Source: Dirofilaria immitis
Lineage: Eukaryota > Nematoda > Chromadorea > Rhabditida > Onchocercidae
NCBI GenBank assembly: GCA_024305405.1
Contig: JAKNDB010000076.1
Location: forward strand, 926,501-990,500
Reading direction: 5' to 3'
Length of the DNA: 64,000 bases
The notes under the pieces are model-generated. The model ran no database searches, was not told the DNA's origin, and saw only the letters and a program-made list of their open reading frames with translations. This document shows positions 53,705 to 64,000 of this stretch, piece by piece. The position numbers and the translations under genes were made by a program. How positions within the stretch are numbered: position 1 is the first letter of the stretch; the number at the start of each line of letters is the position of its first letter.

Positions 53705-53770
53705 CTTAATAATAATGATTTTTTGCAGAGGATGGCTCTTAATAATGATGACTTTTTGCAGAGGATGGCT
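53705..53770 (+). repeat. 33-bp tandem duplication of a 3' splice site and exon start
   Basis: Copies 53705-53737 and 53738-53770 both end TTTTTGCAGAGGATGGCT, each carrying a polypyrimidine tract, a GCAG acceptor and the first bases of the calponin-like exon. The downstream acceptor gives an open exon (EDGLKIAHVE). Using the upstream one would read GAT GGC TCT TAA and stop at once. Confidence 0.95.
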
Positions 53771-55613
53771 TAAAGATTGCTCATGTAGAAGCACTAACTA
53801 CAGCGGAAAATGAACGACGTACACGTAACGGTAAATTCACGCTTGGACAGTTAAGACAGACCGATGGTTTAGTACCGCTCCAATCGGGGACAAATCAATT
53901 CGATTCACAAAAAGTCAGTCTACTTATAAAGTATTTCATTCCTTCTTCTTTCCTTATTTTCATTCGATTTAAATTGAAATAATAAAGGAACCAAGAAGAA
54001 TTTTGGAATCTGGCCCTCAGTGAATTCTTTGTTTAATACATAATAATTAGAGCAACTGATGAGAAAGAAGGATGAATAGTTTAAAAATTTGTATTATTAT
54101 TTTGCGCTGTGATTTACATAAATACTGAAGTATCTGAAGTCGATCAAGAAAACGTCACCGGTACTTTTCTTCTCATTATTCAAATTCCACGTTGACTTTT
54201 GCAGCGTTTCAAATTTTATTAATAATCAGTGAATTTGGAAGTTTTTGAAAGCTTTTCGAGATTGAGAACAAAGATTTTTGAGCATCATTTAATAAAGTCT
54301 TCCAAGAAAATGTGATTTTAATAATCAGAATCCAAGCAATTCTTAAAATTTTTGCTGCAAAATTTTTTGAAAGACGCAATCCATTCGTGATTTCTTGCGC
54401 TGTCTATCGCATATCTTCATTAATTTCTGATTCAAAAAAGTGTAAAATGCTATGAGATTCCAACATTCTAGCGGGACTACCAATTAAATTTTGAAGAATT
54501 ATATAAAACTTGATCACTGCGAAAAATATTTCGAGTAACTTCAAGCGATCACCATCATCATATTTCTAAATTTTTGTTTTTTCGCAAACTTAGTCAAACA
54601 GTTACAATACTTTTAGTGTTAGTACGTAAATTTCTTGACACAATACCGGATTTCACTATTGTGCATGGAATTTTATACAAATTTTCATATTTTTTTGCAC
54701 AAATAATTGGAAAGGAAGACTGGATAAATTTCTTAGACGATTTCACTTCTGACTTACACAAAAATCCTTTAAAAATTTAATTAGAAATTAGGTTTCCGTC
54801 TACTGAAACATATAATTCTTTTTAATTGAAATATCTGCGTAGTTGCTTCTTGAAAATTTATAGGCCATTAATTTCAATACACTGCAGAAGTCTGGGTTTC
54901 CTTTCAATTAAATTTCTGATTTGATGATAAATGTAGAAAGAAATAAGCTCATTAGTGCATCCCTGATGAATTCGTTTGGTCCAACAAGCTTATTTTTATT
55001 GGCTAAAGGTTATCACTTACTATTGTACGAAATCGTGAAGTAAATCATAAAGATTAAAATGTTGCTATTTTATAACAATCACAAGTTTAGCGAAAGAATT
55101 TATTGCTATAAATTGATTATTGAAAATTCATTAACTTAATAAAATTTTTATACCTTCGTGACACTATATCTTTAAACAAAACAGTATCCGTGAATTCGCA
55201 GGGTAAAACAGGTTTCGGTATGCCCTGCAATACTGCTCTCAATGTACAATTTGCTGATAATGGCAAAAATGGACAATTGAGCAGCTGAGATCTACCGATT
55301 CAATCATTAGATTACAATCCGGAACCAACAAATGTGAATCACAGGTAAATCAGTCGAAAAGAAAATTAACTATGGATTATGTATTGAAATTAAAATTGTG
55401 AGAAAAAAAATGATAATAAATTTTCAGAGAGGAATGACTGGATTTGGAACACCACGTGATGTTCGAGGTAAACATTTGAAACGATTATGGGAATTAGAGT
55501 TCCCAGAAGATACTGTGGAAGTAACGCCACAAATAAATCCTCCTGTAAGTGCAACGCTACCGAATTTCTCTAAACAACCACCAGATACACCACCAAAACC
55601 AATTTCTCATTAA
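53762..55613 (+). CDS. second, shorter calponin-like (CLIK) repeat protein, tandem neighbour of unc-87 (5' exon not found)
   Basis: Exons 53762-53913, 55202-55344 and 55428-55613 (stop). Reads EDGLKIAHVEALTTAENERR, then FTLGQLRQTDGLVPLQSGTN, KGKTGFGMPCNTAL, a second KWTIEQLRSTDSIIRLQSG, and [20 protein letters not shown] with a Pro/Thr-rich tail ending KPISH. Two calponin-like repeats are visible, each preceded by the same (F/W)T-x-x-QLR-x-TD lead-in that precedes the repeats in unc-87. Exon 2 needs one A added to the A5 run at 55265-55269. The first exon begins in phase 1, the same as unc-87 exon 47715, so it could use its own unseen 5' exon or even that of unc-87. The arrangement looks like a tandem gene duplication followed by repeat loss. 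An actin-binding role is inferred from the repeats. Confidence 0.9.
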
Positions 55614-58440
55614 ATTTTAATTGTTAACTATGACAAAAATGAAAAAATAAATTGCAAATTACGTATTGCGACATTCATCCATTCAATAATTCATTTGCTA
55701 TGGCCATGTTATTTATATTCATTTGCTCTACGAGTTTCTTATTCACTTTTAATTTTTTGAAAATAGGTTTTATCGCATCTTTAATATTAATTTCGAATCC
55801 CATATATTTAAATTTATGAAAGCAGAGAAATAAATGAATAAACTGTAAAATTAAATTTTGCTCAATTTAATGCTATTTCAAATCCCAATAACTTCTCGTT
55901 TTCCTAACAATCAAAAAGCGAGATAAATTTTTGATATACATTGAATATGCATACATTGAGGATTAAATCACGAATACTTCTCAAATGAATCGTATCTTCA
56001 TTTTGATATAGCGTATATCAGTCACTTACGTTATCAGAGTGATAAGAGATATTAGTATCAATAAATTATAAGCAATAAACAAGGATAATTGATTTATTTC
56101 TAAGCTTTCAACAATTTGTTGTTTATTAGAAATTCAGAAGTAAGAGCAAAATCAAAGCAGCTGCCAGTGCTACTTTTTTGAATTGAAATGAACAAAAACT
56201 CAAACAATTTCAACCCTTTTCCACTTCGAAGAATTACTTGTACTGTCTATATTTTCTTCTATTTTATTATGAAATTCCTGCTTATCTTTCGTTCATATTT
56301 TATATATTCTTTAAATTGACATTAAATAATTTAAGACTTATTCAAATCTACAAAATAAAAAAGATAAAATACGACATCTTGTAGAAGGACTAATGAAAAT
56401 GGAAAAATAAGTATACTTTTCTGAATAACCACATTGTTGATTGAACAAGAGCAGGAGATAGTATCATACTAGCGAAAAAGTTTTCTCAAAACAAAAAGTG
56501 TCCAATTTCAGTTAACCTATCGTCTGATTAACCATTTTGTAAAAAAAAAAAAAAAAGAATCATAAGGCAATAACTTTTCTAAACGACAATTTCTCTTGCA
56601 ATCAAGTCAATAAACTTTTATTAGCACAACAGAGGACTTGAAGCAATGGCATCGATTTTTTGTTTGATTAAACAATTTTAATGTCAATATTTGCAACATT
56701 CTTCGGAATTTTAACTTTTATAGACTATAAAACATTTATTTAATTCGAATGTCATCATTAAGAACAGAAACGAAGAGAAAGTTATCATTAATTATTGTAT
56801 ATATAGCAAGATCTTTGAAGTTAAGCTTCAGAGGATGAGTATTAATAAATAAATCATCATTGTTATGATTCACAGTCGAATGTTATTTCCTCCAAAAATA
56901 CTATTGTTCATCTTTGATTTCCGTTATTTTGAAATATTTTACAGTAAAAAGATAATTAATATATTTAAATTGTTCTCTTTATTTCAAAGATCTTCGCTGG
57001 AGGAATACATCTTCGTAATATCTTTGATTAATGAAATACATTAGTGAGAGTTTAGATTAGTGAAATACATCAGTAACGTTCAAAGAAAACTTCAAAGAAC
57101 TTTTCACGTCAATTCTTTTATCAGCTTCCACACTTTTTCATTGTTAATAAAGTTCAACAATTTTTGAGTTGATAAATAAATGCGTTAATTCAAAAAGCAA
57201 TGATATCTCTTTAAGTTTAGAAAAAGTACAGTGTGGTCCCAGTGATCTAGGAAGTTATCTAATTTTAGAAGTTATTTTTAGGGAGTTGTCTTATTTTAAA
57301 AAACAATCAAAATATTTTAAGCAGGAATATTGAACAGGTTACTGGAATCACATTGTACTTTGCTGTAAACTTAAAGCGCGCTTCATTTTTATTCGACATT
57401 TTCTCTTAATCATTTTTTAGCAGTTGCTTATCAGGTGGCTTGTTTTATTTAAATGAATCCTTGTATATATCTATAATACGGCTGTACTATATCAAATTTT
57501 GCAATTAATTAAATCCTAAATGTCAAATAATAAAAACTTCATATGCTACTCAACAAACTGTAATATTTCTAGCCAGTTAAAATGATAAATTATTGCACTT
57601 TCAAGCGTGAGTTTGAAGATTTTCAAGATTATAAATAGGATTACACATGTATGATTAAGTAAGAATTATAATAATTAGCAATTTCTTTGCTAACAAAAAA
57701 AAGCTATGTCTATTTTTGTAACAGAGAAACTATGCTTCGATACATAATTTTGGTTGTAGAAGCATTTTTTCATTGCAATGAAAGATTAATGAGAATTCCG
57801 CTGAGTGGGGAAAACAGTAGTTCGATCAAAAAGTTCAATTCTGAAAACGTTGGTTTTTTTTTTTCTATTTTAATTTTCTGAAGGAAATCGAGATCGAAGT
57901 TACTTATTGATTAAGCATACTAAAATATAATACTTTCATCTGATTCTTTTTTCGGAACGGGATCATTATTGATCATTAAGTGGTAATCTTAATTTCTTTC
58001 TATGCAAATTCGATTTTTGCTACTTTTTCTCTAGTTAGAGAGATAATTGTTGTTGTACAGTTGTATAGCATCTTTGTTATACATCACAAACCAATCAGGG
58101 AATGTAGGATCCATTATTATTGTGCAGAATGCAGAATGAGAAAATATTCTGAAACGACAATTATTATCACTTAGCTAAATGGAATTCTTTAACAATTTCT
58201 ATTGTAATCATTAAAAGATCAACTTCGATGATTTCTCATAATTGATTCTGTAAACTTTCAACGAGATCACGTCTTTCATTTTCGAGATTCTGGTCTTCTT
58301 CACGAAACGGCTGCGTTATGCATACTTTAATACAACGATCGTCGTAAATTCGTTGATTTGTTGAAATGTTATGATAATTTTTAGCAACAGCAAAAGGAAA
58401 TATATATTGTTTTGATATGTTTTCAAAATATTTTTACAGA
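55614..58440. other. intergenic, nothing recognised
   Basis: AT-rich spacer with homopolymer runs. Short ORFs at 57687-57881 and 57980-58174 show no motif or splice support. Confidence 0.5.
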
Positions 58441-59735
58441 ATGGTTCTAAAAAATGAAATAGAAAAAATATCGAACAATTTGGTGGCAAAGCAACGATTA
58501 GCAGAAAGAAATGGAGCGGAAATTGGGAAATACCAATGTAAGTTAAGAAAATTATTTCCCAGAATAAATAGGGTCAAAGGTGATATTTGAGAAAATCCAA
58601 CGGGAGTCCAGAACGTCATTTAGTTTGAATCATTATCAATTGAACATGACATAATCATTTATAAATATTTTTCTCCTAATGGCATCTTGATCTTGTTGTT
58701 TAAATGATAAAAAAAAAGTCCTGTTTTGAATAGTGTTTTGATAGTGTTTTGAAATTTCCAGACTCAATGGTTCATAAATGTTATTTTGCAGTGGAACAGC
58801 AAAAAATTTTGTACGATTTCGGAATAGTCGTGATCGTTTCGAAGCGAATATAGATTTAAGCTATTTTACTGCCTTTCAACCGGAAGAAATTGACGTAATG
58901 TTACTTTCATTCAGGAAGCTCTCTTCTATTAAATATATTGCCTTAATAATTGTAACACTTTTAATAATCATCGAAATACGATTAATTCTGCAGGAAAATA
59001 ACGCTTTTCGAATGTTGCGTAGAATAACAAGAATAATTTCTCAAATATTTAAAAGCTTTTATTTGTAAATTTAATTATTTCTCAGATATTTTAGCTTTCA
59101 AAACATTCTTCAACTGCTCATCTATTTAAATTTTTATTTCAGTTTCTTCCTTCAATCTTTTAGTTTTCAACAATCATTGATTTATAGGTATCACTTTTGG
59201 GATATGATATACAGATTTATGCTAATCAAGAAAATCCAAATGATCCGAATTATGCAGCCCGCAGATTATCACGACAATACCGTTTATCAGAAGACGTAGA
59301 TCTTAATACAGTCAATATTTTACGCGAAAAACAAACTTCATCACAAGTTAGCGTATTTGCTAAAAAGGTTATGTTTCGTTTTGGATTAATAATTAATCTG
59401 GCGCAATAAAAAAAAAAAAAAAGAACAAGTTTTTGTTTTTGCTAAAAGTGAAGTAAATAAGTAATTCAAATTTGAGAAGATGCTGCTATCAGAAATGCTT
59501 CTGAAGTAAGTGGTGTCGAATATTATTATTTTTCTATGCCTAAGAATTCAAATTTCATATTAATTAAGAGTTTCATTAATTACACTTAAAATTTTTGATC
59601 AATGAATGAAATTTAGATTTCTTTAGAATAGCTCGGTGTTTTCAGATATCACAATATGGAAAGCCGATATCTTTAGCAGTCGTGGACTTGACCAAATATC
59701 AACGACCTTATGTTATTAAGAAAACATTCAAATAG
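58441..59735 (+). CDS. small heat-shock protein (HSP20 / alpha-crystallin domain), about 156 aa
   Basis: Exons 58441-58537, 58792-58894, 59188-59367 and 59646-59735 (stop). The ATG follows a TTTTTACAG acceptor by one base, fitting trans-splicing. The first 40 or so residues are a hydrophilic N-terminal region (MVLKNEIEKISNNLVAKQRL). The alpha-crystallin domain follows: RDRFEANIDLSYF, AFQPEEIDVSLLGYDIQIYA, ARRLSRQYRLSEDVDLNTV and VSVFAKK. These fit the family pattern R-F-x-V-x-x-D-(V/L), F-x-P-E-E-(I/L)-x-V and R-x-Y-x-L-P-E-D-V-D. The canonical G-V-L motif and a C-terminal I-x-I are not evident, so it is a divergent member. Exon 2 needs one T added at 58817-58819 to join EQQKILYDF to RNSRDRF. 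A chaperone role is inferred. Confidence 0.83.
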
Positions 59736-62443
59736 CTCATCTAATAAATTAAGCTGATTAATTTATGGTAATTAATGATTGTATAAACTATACGAATGAT
59801 GACTGTGTGATATGCTTTATTAAAGCTTAAATTACTCTTTCAAGAGCATTCGAATAAAAGGATTAATAATGAGAATGACAAGATGATCTATTTGGAAAAT
59901 AAGACAAATCAGAAAGCTAAAGTAAAAATACAACATATGTTCTTCAATTTTTCAAAAAAAAAGAAAAAAAAGAAAGAAATTAATTAACGATAAAAGCGAA
60001 AATCATTCTTTATTTCATTAAAAATGCATTTCATCAAAATATTGCTATGAATTTGTTTACATTTCCATATGACATCTATTCATATCCTTTTACTATTCAT
60101 TTCATATATTTTTTTGCAATTTTTTATAAAATTTCATTCCATTTATTAGCAATTTTTGGTCCAAATGTCTCATTGATATTGCTTATTGTTTCTGCTCCTT
60201 TACAGATAATTTTAAGCTCAAACAAAAAAAAAAAGAAAAAAGATTCACTGAATCCGTTTTATGTTTAACATCACTTTCTTAATTAGAAATTAATAAATAT
60301 CGAATAAAAAGTAATAAATAAGTAAAGGATAAGAATGCATAAAAACAGAAATGAATGAACATTACTATGACATATAATATAATTACACTTATTTCGTGAT
60401 ATATCGAAATAATAAAATTCAACAGACCAGAAATTACTATCCATCAATCGAATATCATACTTTTTCAAATCAACTCCTCAGAATCATATTTGCCTCACCC
60501 CGTTATCTTATCACTAACTAATAATAGCAGCACTCATTTTCCCTTCTTTCTCCTTCCTTTCCCATAATACGCTTTTTTTGTCTGTTTGTCGTAAAAATTT
60601 GATGCTACAGTAAATATAAATAGTTTCCGATGTGTGCCAACTTCTTCCATTGACTTGTCTTTCATTTCTTTTTTCAAAATCATTTGTGATCTTTCTGTAT
60701 CACTGCTGTCTTAATTTTTAACCAAAAATAACATTGACTCATCTAGTACTACTTCATACAAAATATATGTGATATAACTTCGTCTTGACGAATAAATCAA
60801 TAAATGAATAATCAAAGTATTACATCGAGATGTGTAAATAATAAAAAAAAGTTAGCAATCAAAATATAATCAAATTTTATTAAAATGTTTAATATTGCTG
60901 AACAAAAAGAGATAAATGTTTCAAATCAAATAAATAGAGCGATTCATTTATTTATAACAAATAGTTTTACGCGTCTTTGTTTACTTTAAACATTGAATAA
61001 GAAAGCATGAAACTTTTAAAATATTATCAATTAAAATAAGCGCTTATAAGATGGATTCATTCGTCAATTTAGAAGGATAATAAGACCATATGTTGAGAAC
61101 ACAAATTAAAGCCACTAATTTGAATTATTTTTTTCAATTGCTAACCAGTACTATGATATTATTATTGATTAAATTATTCTTCCACATTTAATCTTTCAAC
61201 ATATAATAAAATGCTTCTTCTTCTGCTTATTTGATTGATACTTTCGGAAATGGTCATCTTCATATAAATATATACAAATATTTTTACATTCTATATCATT
61301 TTATATTGATATCCGCTTGTGATAAGTTCTATAATTTCAATATTCTTATTATCCATCATCTGCTGTTATTTTCAGTATTGAAGATTTATTAGGAAAGATC
61401 AAAGTTCAATACACGAAAAACTTTATTGATATATACGAAATATAAGAATAGACGAAAATCTACTTAGTCCACTTTTTGATTTTGTTACTGATATTTTTCA
61501 AAATATTATTAGGAATATCTACTCGGCCTTTCTTGCAGTATCGATATGAACCTTATCGTACAGTAGCATTTAATTATCTCAAAATCCCGTATTGGTTGTT
61601 ATCGCGAGGAATGAAGGAACTGAATTTACTCATTATTTCTATACTTTGTTATTGTATCGAATGATACGATTAATCAATTTGCCTTTTTCTCTTTGTACAA
61701 TAGTGGGCAATTTAATATTTGCAGTATGTCTACCAGGAAAGGTTTTGTTTTCAATTATGTTATCATAGAAAGATATTGTTTGTTTTCTATGTTGTCATAG
61801 AAAGATATTCTGCAAAAAAGATATTGTTTTTTTTTTTTTTCAAAAGTAAATTTATGTAAGTTAACCGAAGAAAATTGTTCTAGACAAGCTTTATATCTTT
61901 TTATTTGCAATCTCGCAGCATGATGCTGATAAGTGATATTAACATTTCTTTTAGACGAATACTGAAACAATAAATGCCAATCAACGAAGCTTCCAAAACT
62001 GCTTCTGCAGTAGATATATTCTAAATATCCTTTTTCTTTGGACAATTTTTTCATTGCTCTTATATAGTTTGATATCATATAATGACTCCATTATCCAAGT
62101 AAAATTTTGAATGCAATAATTCCATTTGTAAAATAAAGGGTACGATAAACTATGCAAGCTTTTGCGTTAATGTCCAAACTATAATCACATTTGGGCTAGC
62201 ATTGGTATTTGATTCAGCAACAAGTTTAAATTTATTTTGTTGATGAGATTCAAAATGATAAAGCATAATATAAAACAGCATGTAGCAATTTTAATATTAC
62301 GGACCACAAGTCTTTCCCTGTATCACAAACATATGAATAATCATCAGCAAAGATGCATCATATGCTATTATCTCGAGCGATATCTTCAGAAAAATGTTTT
62401 TGTTGTAGCTATCGAATCGATCTCGCTGAAATGAACTGAAGTA
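59736..62443. other. intergenic or unassigned
   Basis: Mostly AT-rich spacer. Open stretches at 61476-61664 (+) and 61755-62078 (-) are moderately protein-like but overlap other open frames and lack phase-matched partners. I do not call them. Confidence 0.4.
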
Positions 62444-62801
62444 ATGGAAATAGATTATATGTCTCTTTGCGAAAAGAATTTAAAAAAGCAGTTGCAATTA
62501 TTCATCATAAACTAATCCAGGTACATTTGCATAATGAAACAAGCAAATAGTAGAAAAGGAAGCTTTTTCCTTTATAGACAAGGAAATTTCACTTAAAATA
62601 GATAGTAGTTTACTAATATAAATTAGCTTTATTGAAATAAAGAAGGTGTGATTTACACAATCTGCAATCATCAGAAATATTTCCAAATTAATTATTTATT
62701 AAGACTAGATGGAATTAAGAGGAACAGCTTTTCATAGCAAATTTCCACTTCTCTTCAAAGATTGCTACAATTTCCTGAAGGAACAAATATCTGAGAGATA
62801 A
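62444..62801 (+). CDS. small predicted gene, about 56 aa
   Basis: Exons 62444-62520 and 62709-62801 (stop), joined in phase 0. Exon 1 reads MEIDYMSLCEKNLKKAVAII to a CTAATCCAG|GTACAT donor, after adding one A to the A6 run at 62482-62487. Exon 2 reads MELRGTAFHSKFPLLFKDCY and NFLKEQISER. The second exon's acceptor (GACTAG) is weak. No signal peptide or membrane segment. The stop lies 108 bases before the next predicted start, a spacing typical of nematode operons. Function unknown; a chance assembly of open stretches is possible. Confidence 0.4.
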
Positions 62802-62909
62802 ATTCATATCATATTTTCATGTTTTATATTTCAAAGAATTTTTCTGACATTTTTTAAAATGATTTTTACAATTAAATATAAAAGACGAAGACATTTCAAA
62901 TCGGTAATT

Positions 62910-63718
62910 ATGTCTGATGATAATTTGGTTTATGGAAGCCTGACAGATGAAGAATACAGAGATATTATTGCTGATTTTTTGATCTATATCGTTATTCGTC
63001 AGAAAAAATTGGAAAGATTTTTGATAATATTGATATAAGTCTTCTGGAAAATTCAATCATCAAACAAAATATTTTAATTTAGGAAAAGCAAAGAACTATC
63101 GGTAAGAATTACTCATTTCGTTAATGTTAACTTGAAACTTTTTATGTTAAAGATGAATTGATTTTTGCTACAATGACGTTAATATATTCAGCAATGATAA
63201 ATTCAATAAACTTATCGAAACGGCTCTCTAAAGATGCCTCGTCTGTGAAAATTGAGAGATTCTATTAGTAAGAGAACTTCCTGTCTCTAGGAATTTCTTG
63301 TCTCATTTCTTCTTTATTTCAAAATAGATCAATCATCTTAGCTAAATATAAGCATTGAAATTCAGAAATTTTCTGATAAATTTTACTTTAGATGGCACCA
63401 TCACAAATATTAGGTTGTCATAAATGAATGTTGCTAGTAATAAGTTCTTTGCTGATAAAGAGGATACATAATCAGTCGTCATTGTTACGGTGAATTAGTT
63501 AATCTTAAAAACTTTCGTATTATTACCTATGACACAACACTAAATAACTAAAACTGTGGCAAATTAATTTTAATAGCATATTTTCTTTATACAGAATCAA
63601 AATTCGTAAACATGGTATTTGGAAAGTGCTTGAAAAATTTAGAAATTGGGAGTTTTTAGAAGATCTGATAAGGGAAGAAAATCTCGAGAATATTCTAATT
63701 CGTACCCTACATTGGTAA
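62910..63718 (+). CDS. small predicted gene, about 90 aa
   Basis: Exons 62910-63038, 63083-63101 (a 19-base microexon) and 63595-63718 (stop). The phases 1 and 2 fit exactly, and the intron before the microexon is only 44 bases, within the nematode range. Reads MSDDNLVYGSLTDEEYRDII, then LYRYSSEKIGKIFDNIDI, RKAKNYR, and KHGIWKVLEKFRNWEFLEDL, with an acidic N-terminal half and a basic middle. One T must be added to the T6 run at 62975-62980. The frame is open for some 25 codons upstream of this ATG, so the true start may be further left. Family not recognised. Confidence 0.5.
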
Positions 63719-64000
63719 TGATTTTAAAACAAACTAAAAACTCTACTCTTACTAACCATTCATTTAACGATGCTACCACAAACATATGATAGATAAAAAG
63801 TCATAATCTAATTAGATCTTCATCATATGTTTCATTTATCTTTTTTTGCTTTTGGTACAGAAATATTTCCAAAATTTGAAAGTGAAAAAAAATTAATCGT
63901 TTTTTCAAAATATTAATTCATATATATATATATATGTTCAAGAATGGATCTTTAATAAATTATTAATAAATAAATGGACAATGATCTATATAAAGGGATT
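63719..64000. other. right-edge non-coding DNA
   Basis: Presumed 3' UTR and spacer; a short TA run lies at about 63920-63935. No gene seen. Confidence 0.5.

Noticed and set aside
1..64000. tRNA, rRNA, CRISPR, bacterial operon or phage features
   Set aside because: No cloverleaf B-box motifs, rRNA blocks or regularly spaced direct repeats were seen on either strand by eye. The exon structure and content are nuclear nematode.

Overview
The window reads as nuclear DNA of a filarial (onchocercid) nematode. It is strongly AT-rich. Genes are cut into short exons with nematode-type splice sites (TTTCAG-like acceptors, GTAAGT-like donors), and several start codons sit just behind an acceptor-like site, as expected for spliced-leader trans-splicing. 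The best protein matches are nematode muscle proteins (a seven-repeat UNC-87/OV9M-type calponin-like protein and a smaller neighbour) and conserved eukaryotic proteins (APC11, ABT1/ESF2, a small heat-shock protein). A decayed piece of a bacterial-type pheS gene in an unc-87 intron looks like a nuclear insert from the Wolbachia endosymbiont.

Layout. 25-1108 (-): 5' part of an unrecognised, highly charged protein running off the left edge. 1.1-19.6 kb: gene-poor, with an inverted-repeat element near 2.7 kb, weak exon candidates at 14.8-15.0 and 17.7 kb, and a CT-rich/ATGC-repeat zone at 17.0-17.3 kb. 19.7-22.3 kb (+): unrecognised coiled-coil protein. 23.2-24.7 kb (-): four-helix membrane protein. 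26.25-28.06 kb (+): ABT1/ESF2 rRNA-processing factor. 28.35-28.83 kb (-): unrecognised two-exon gene. 30.5-31.5 kb (-): APC11. 32.85-37.0 kb (+): unrecognised multi-pass membrane protein. 43.56-50.5 kb (+): unc-87 with two alternative 5' exons, and the pheS fragment in its first intron. 53.76-55.6 kb (+): second, shorter calponin-like gene in tandem. 58.4-59.7 kb (+): small heat-shock protein. 62.4-63.7 kb (+): two small adjacent predicted genes.

The main overarching observation is that nearly every multi-exon gene, including conserved ones such as ABT1 and unc-87, needs a one-base correction inside an A or T homopolymer to stay open, while splice phases otherwise fit exactly. That pattern points to homopolymer errors in a draft assembly rather than to a cluster of pseudogenes. 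It also explains why single-frame ORF calls badly under-represent the genes here. I saw no CRISPR array, rRNA or tRNA. No undescribed multi-gene system could be established. The most novel items are the pheS insert, the tandem calponin-like pair with alternative starts, the foldback elements and several unrecognised genes.
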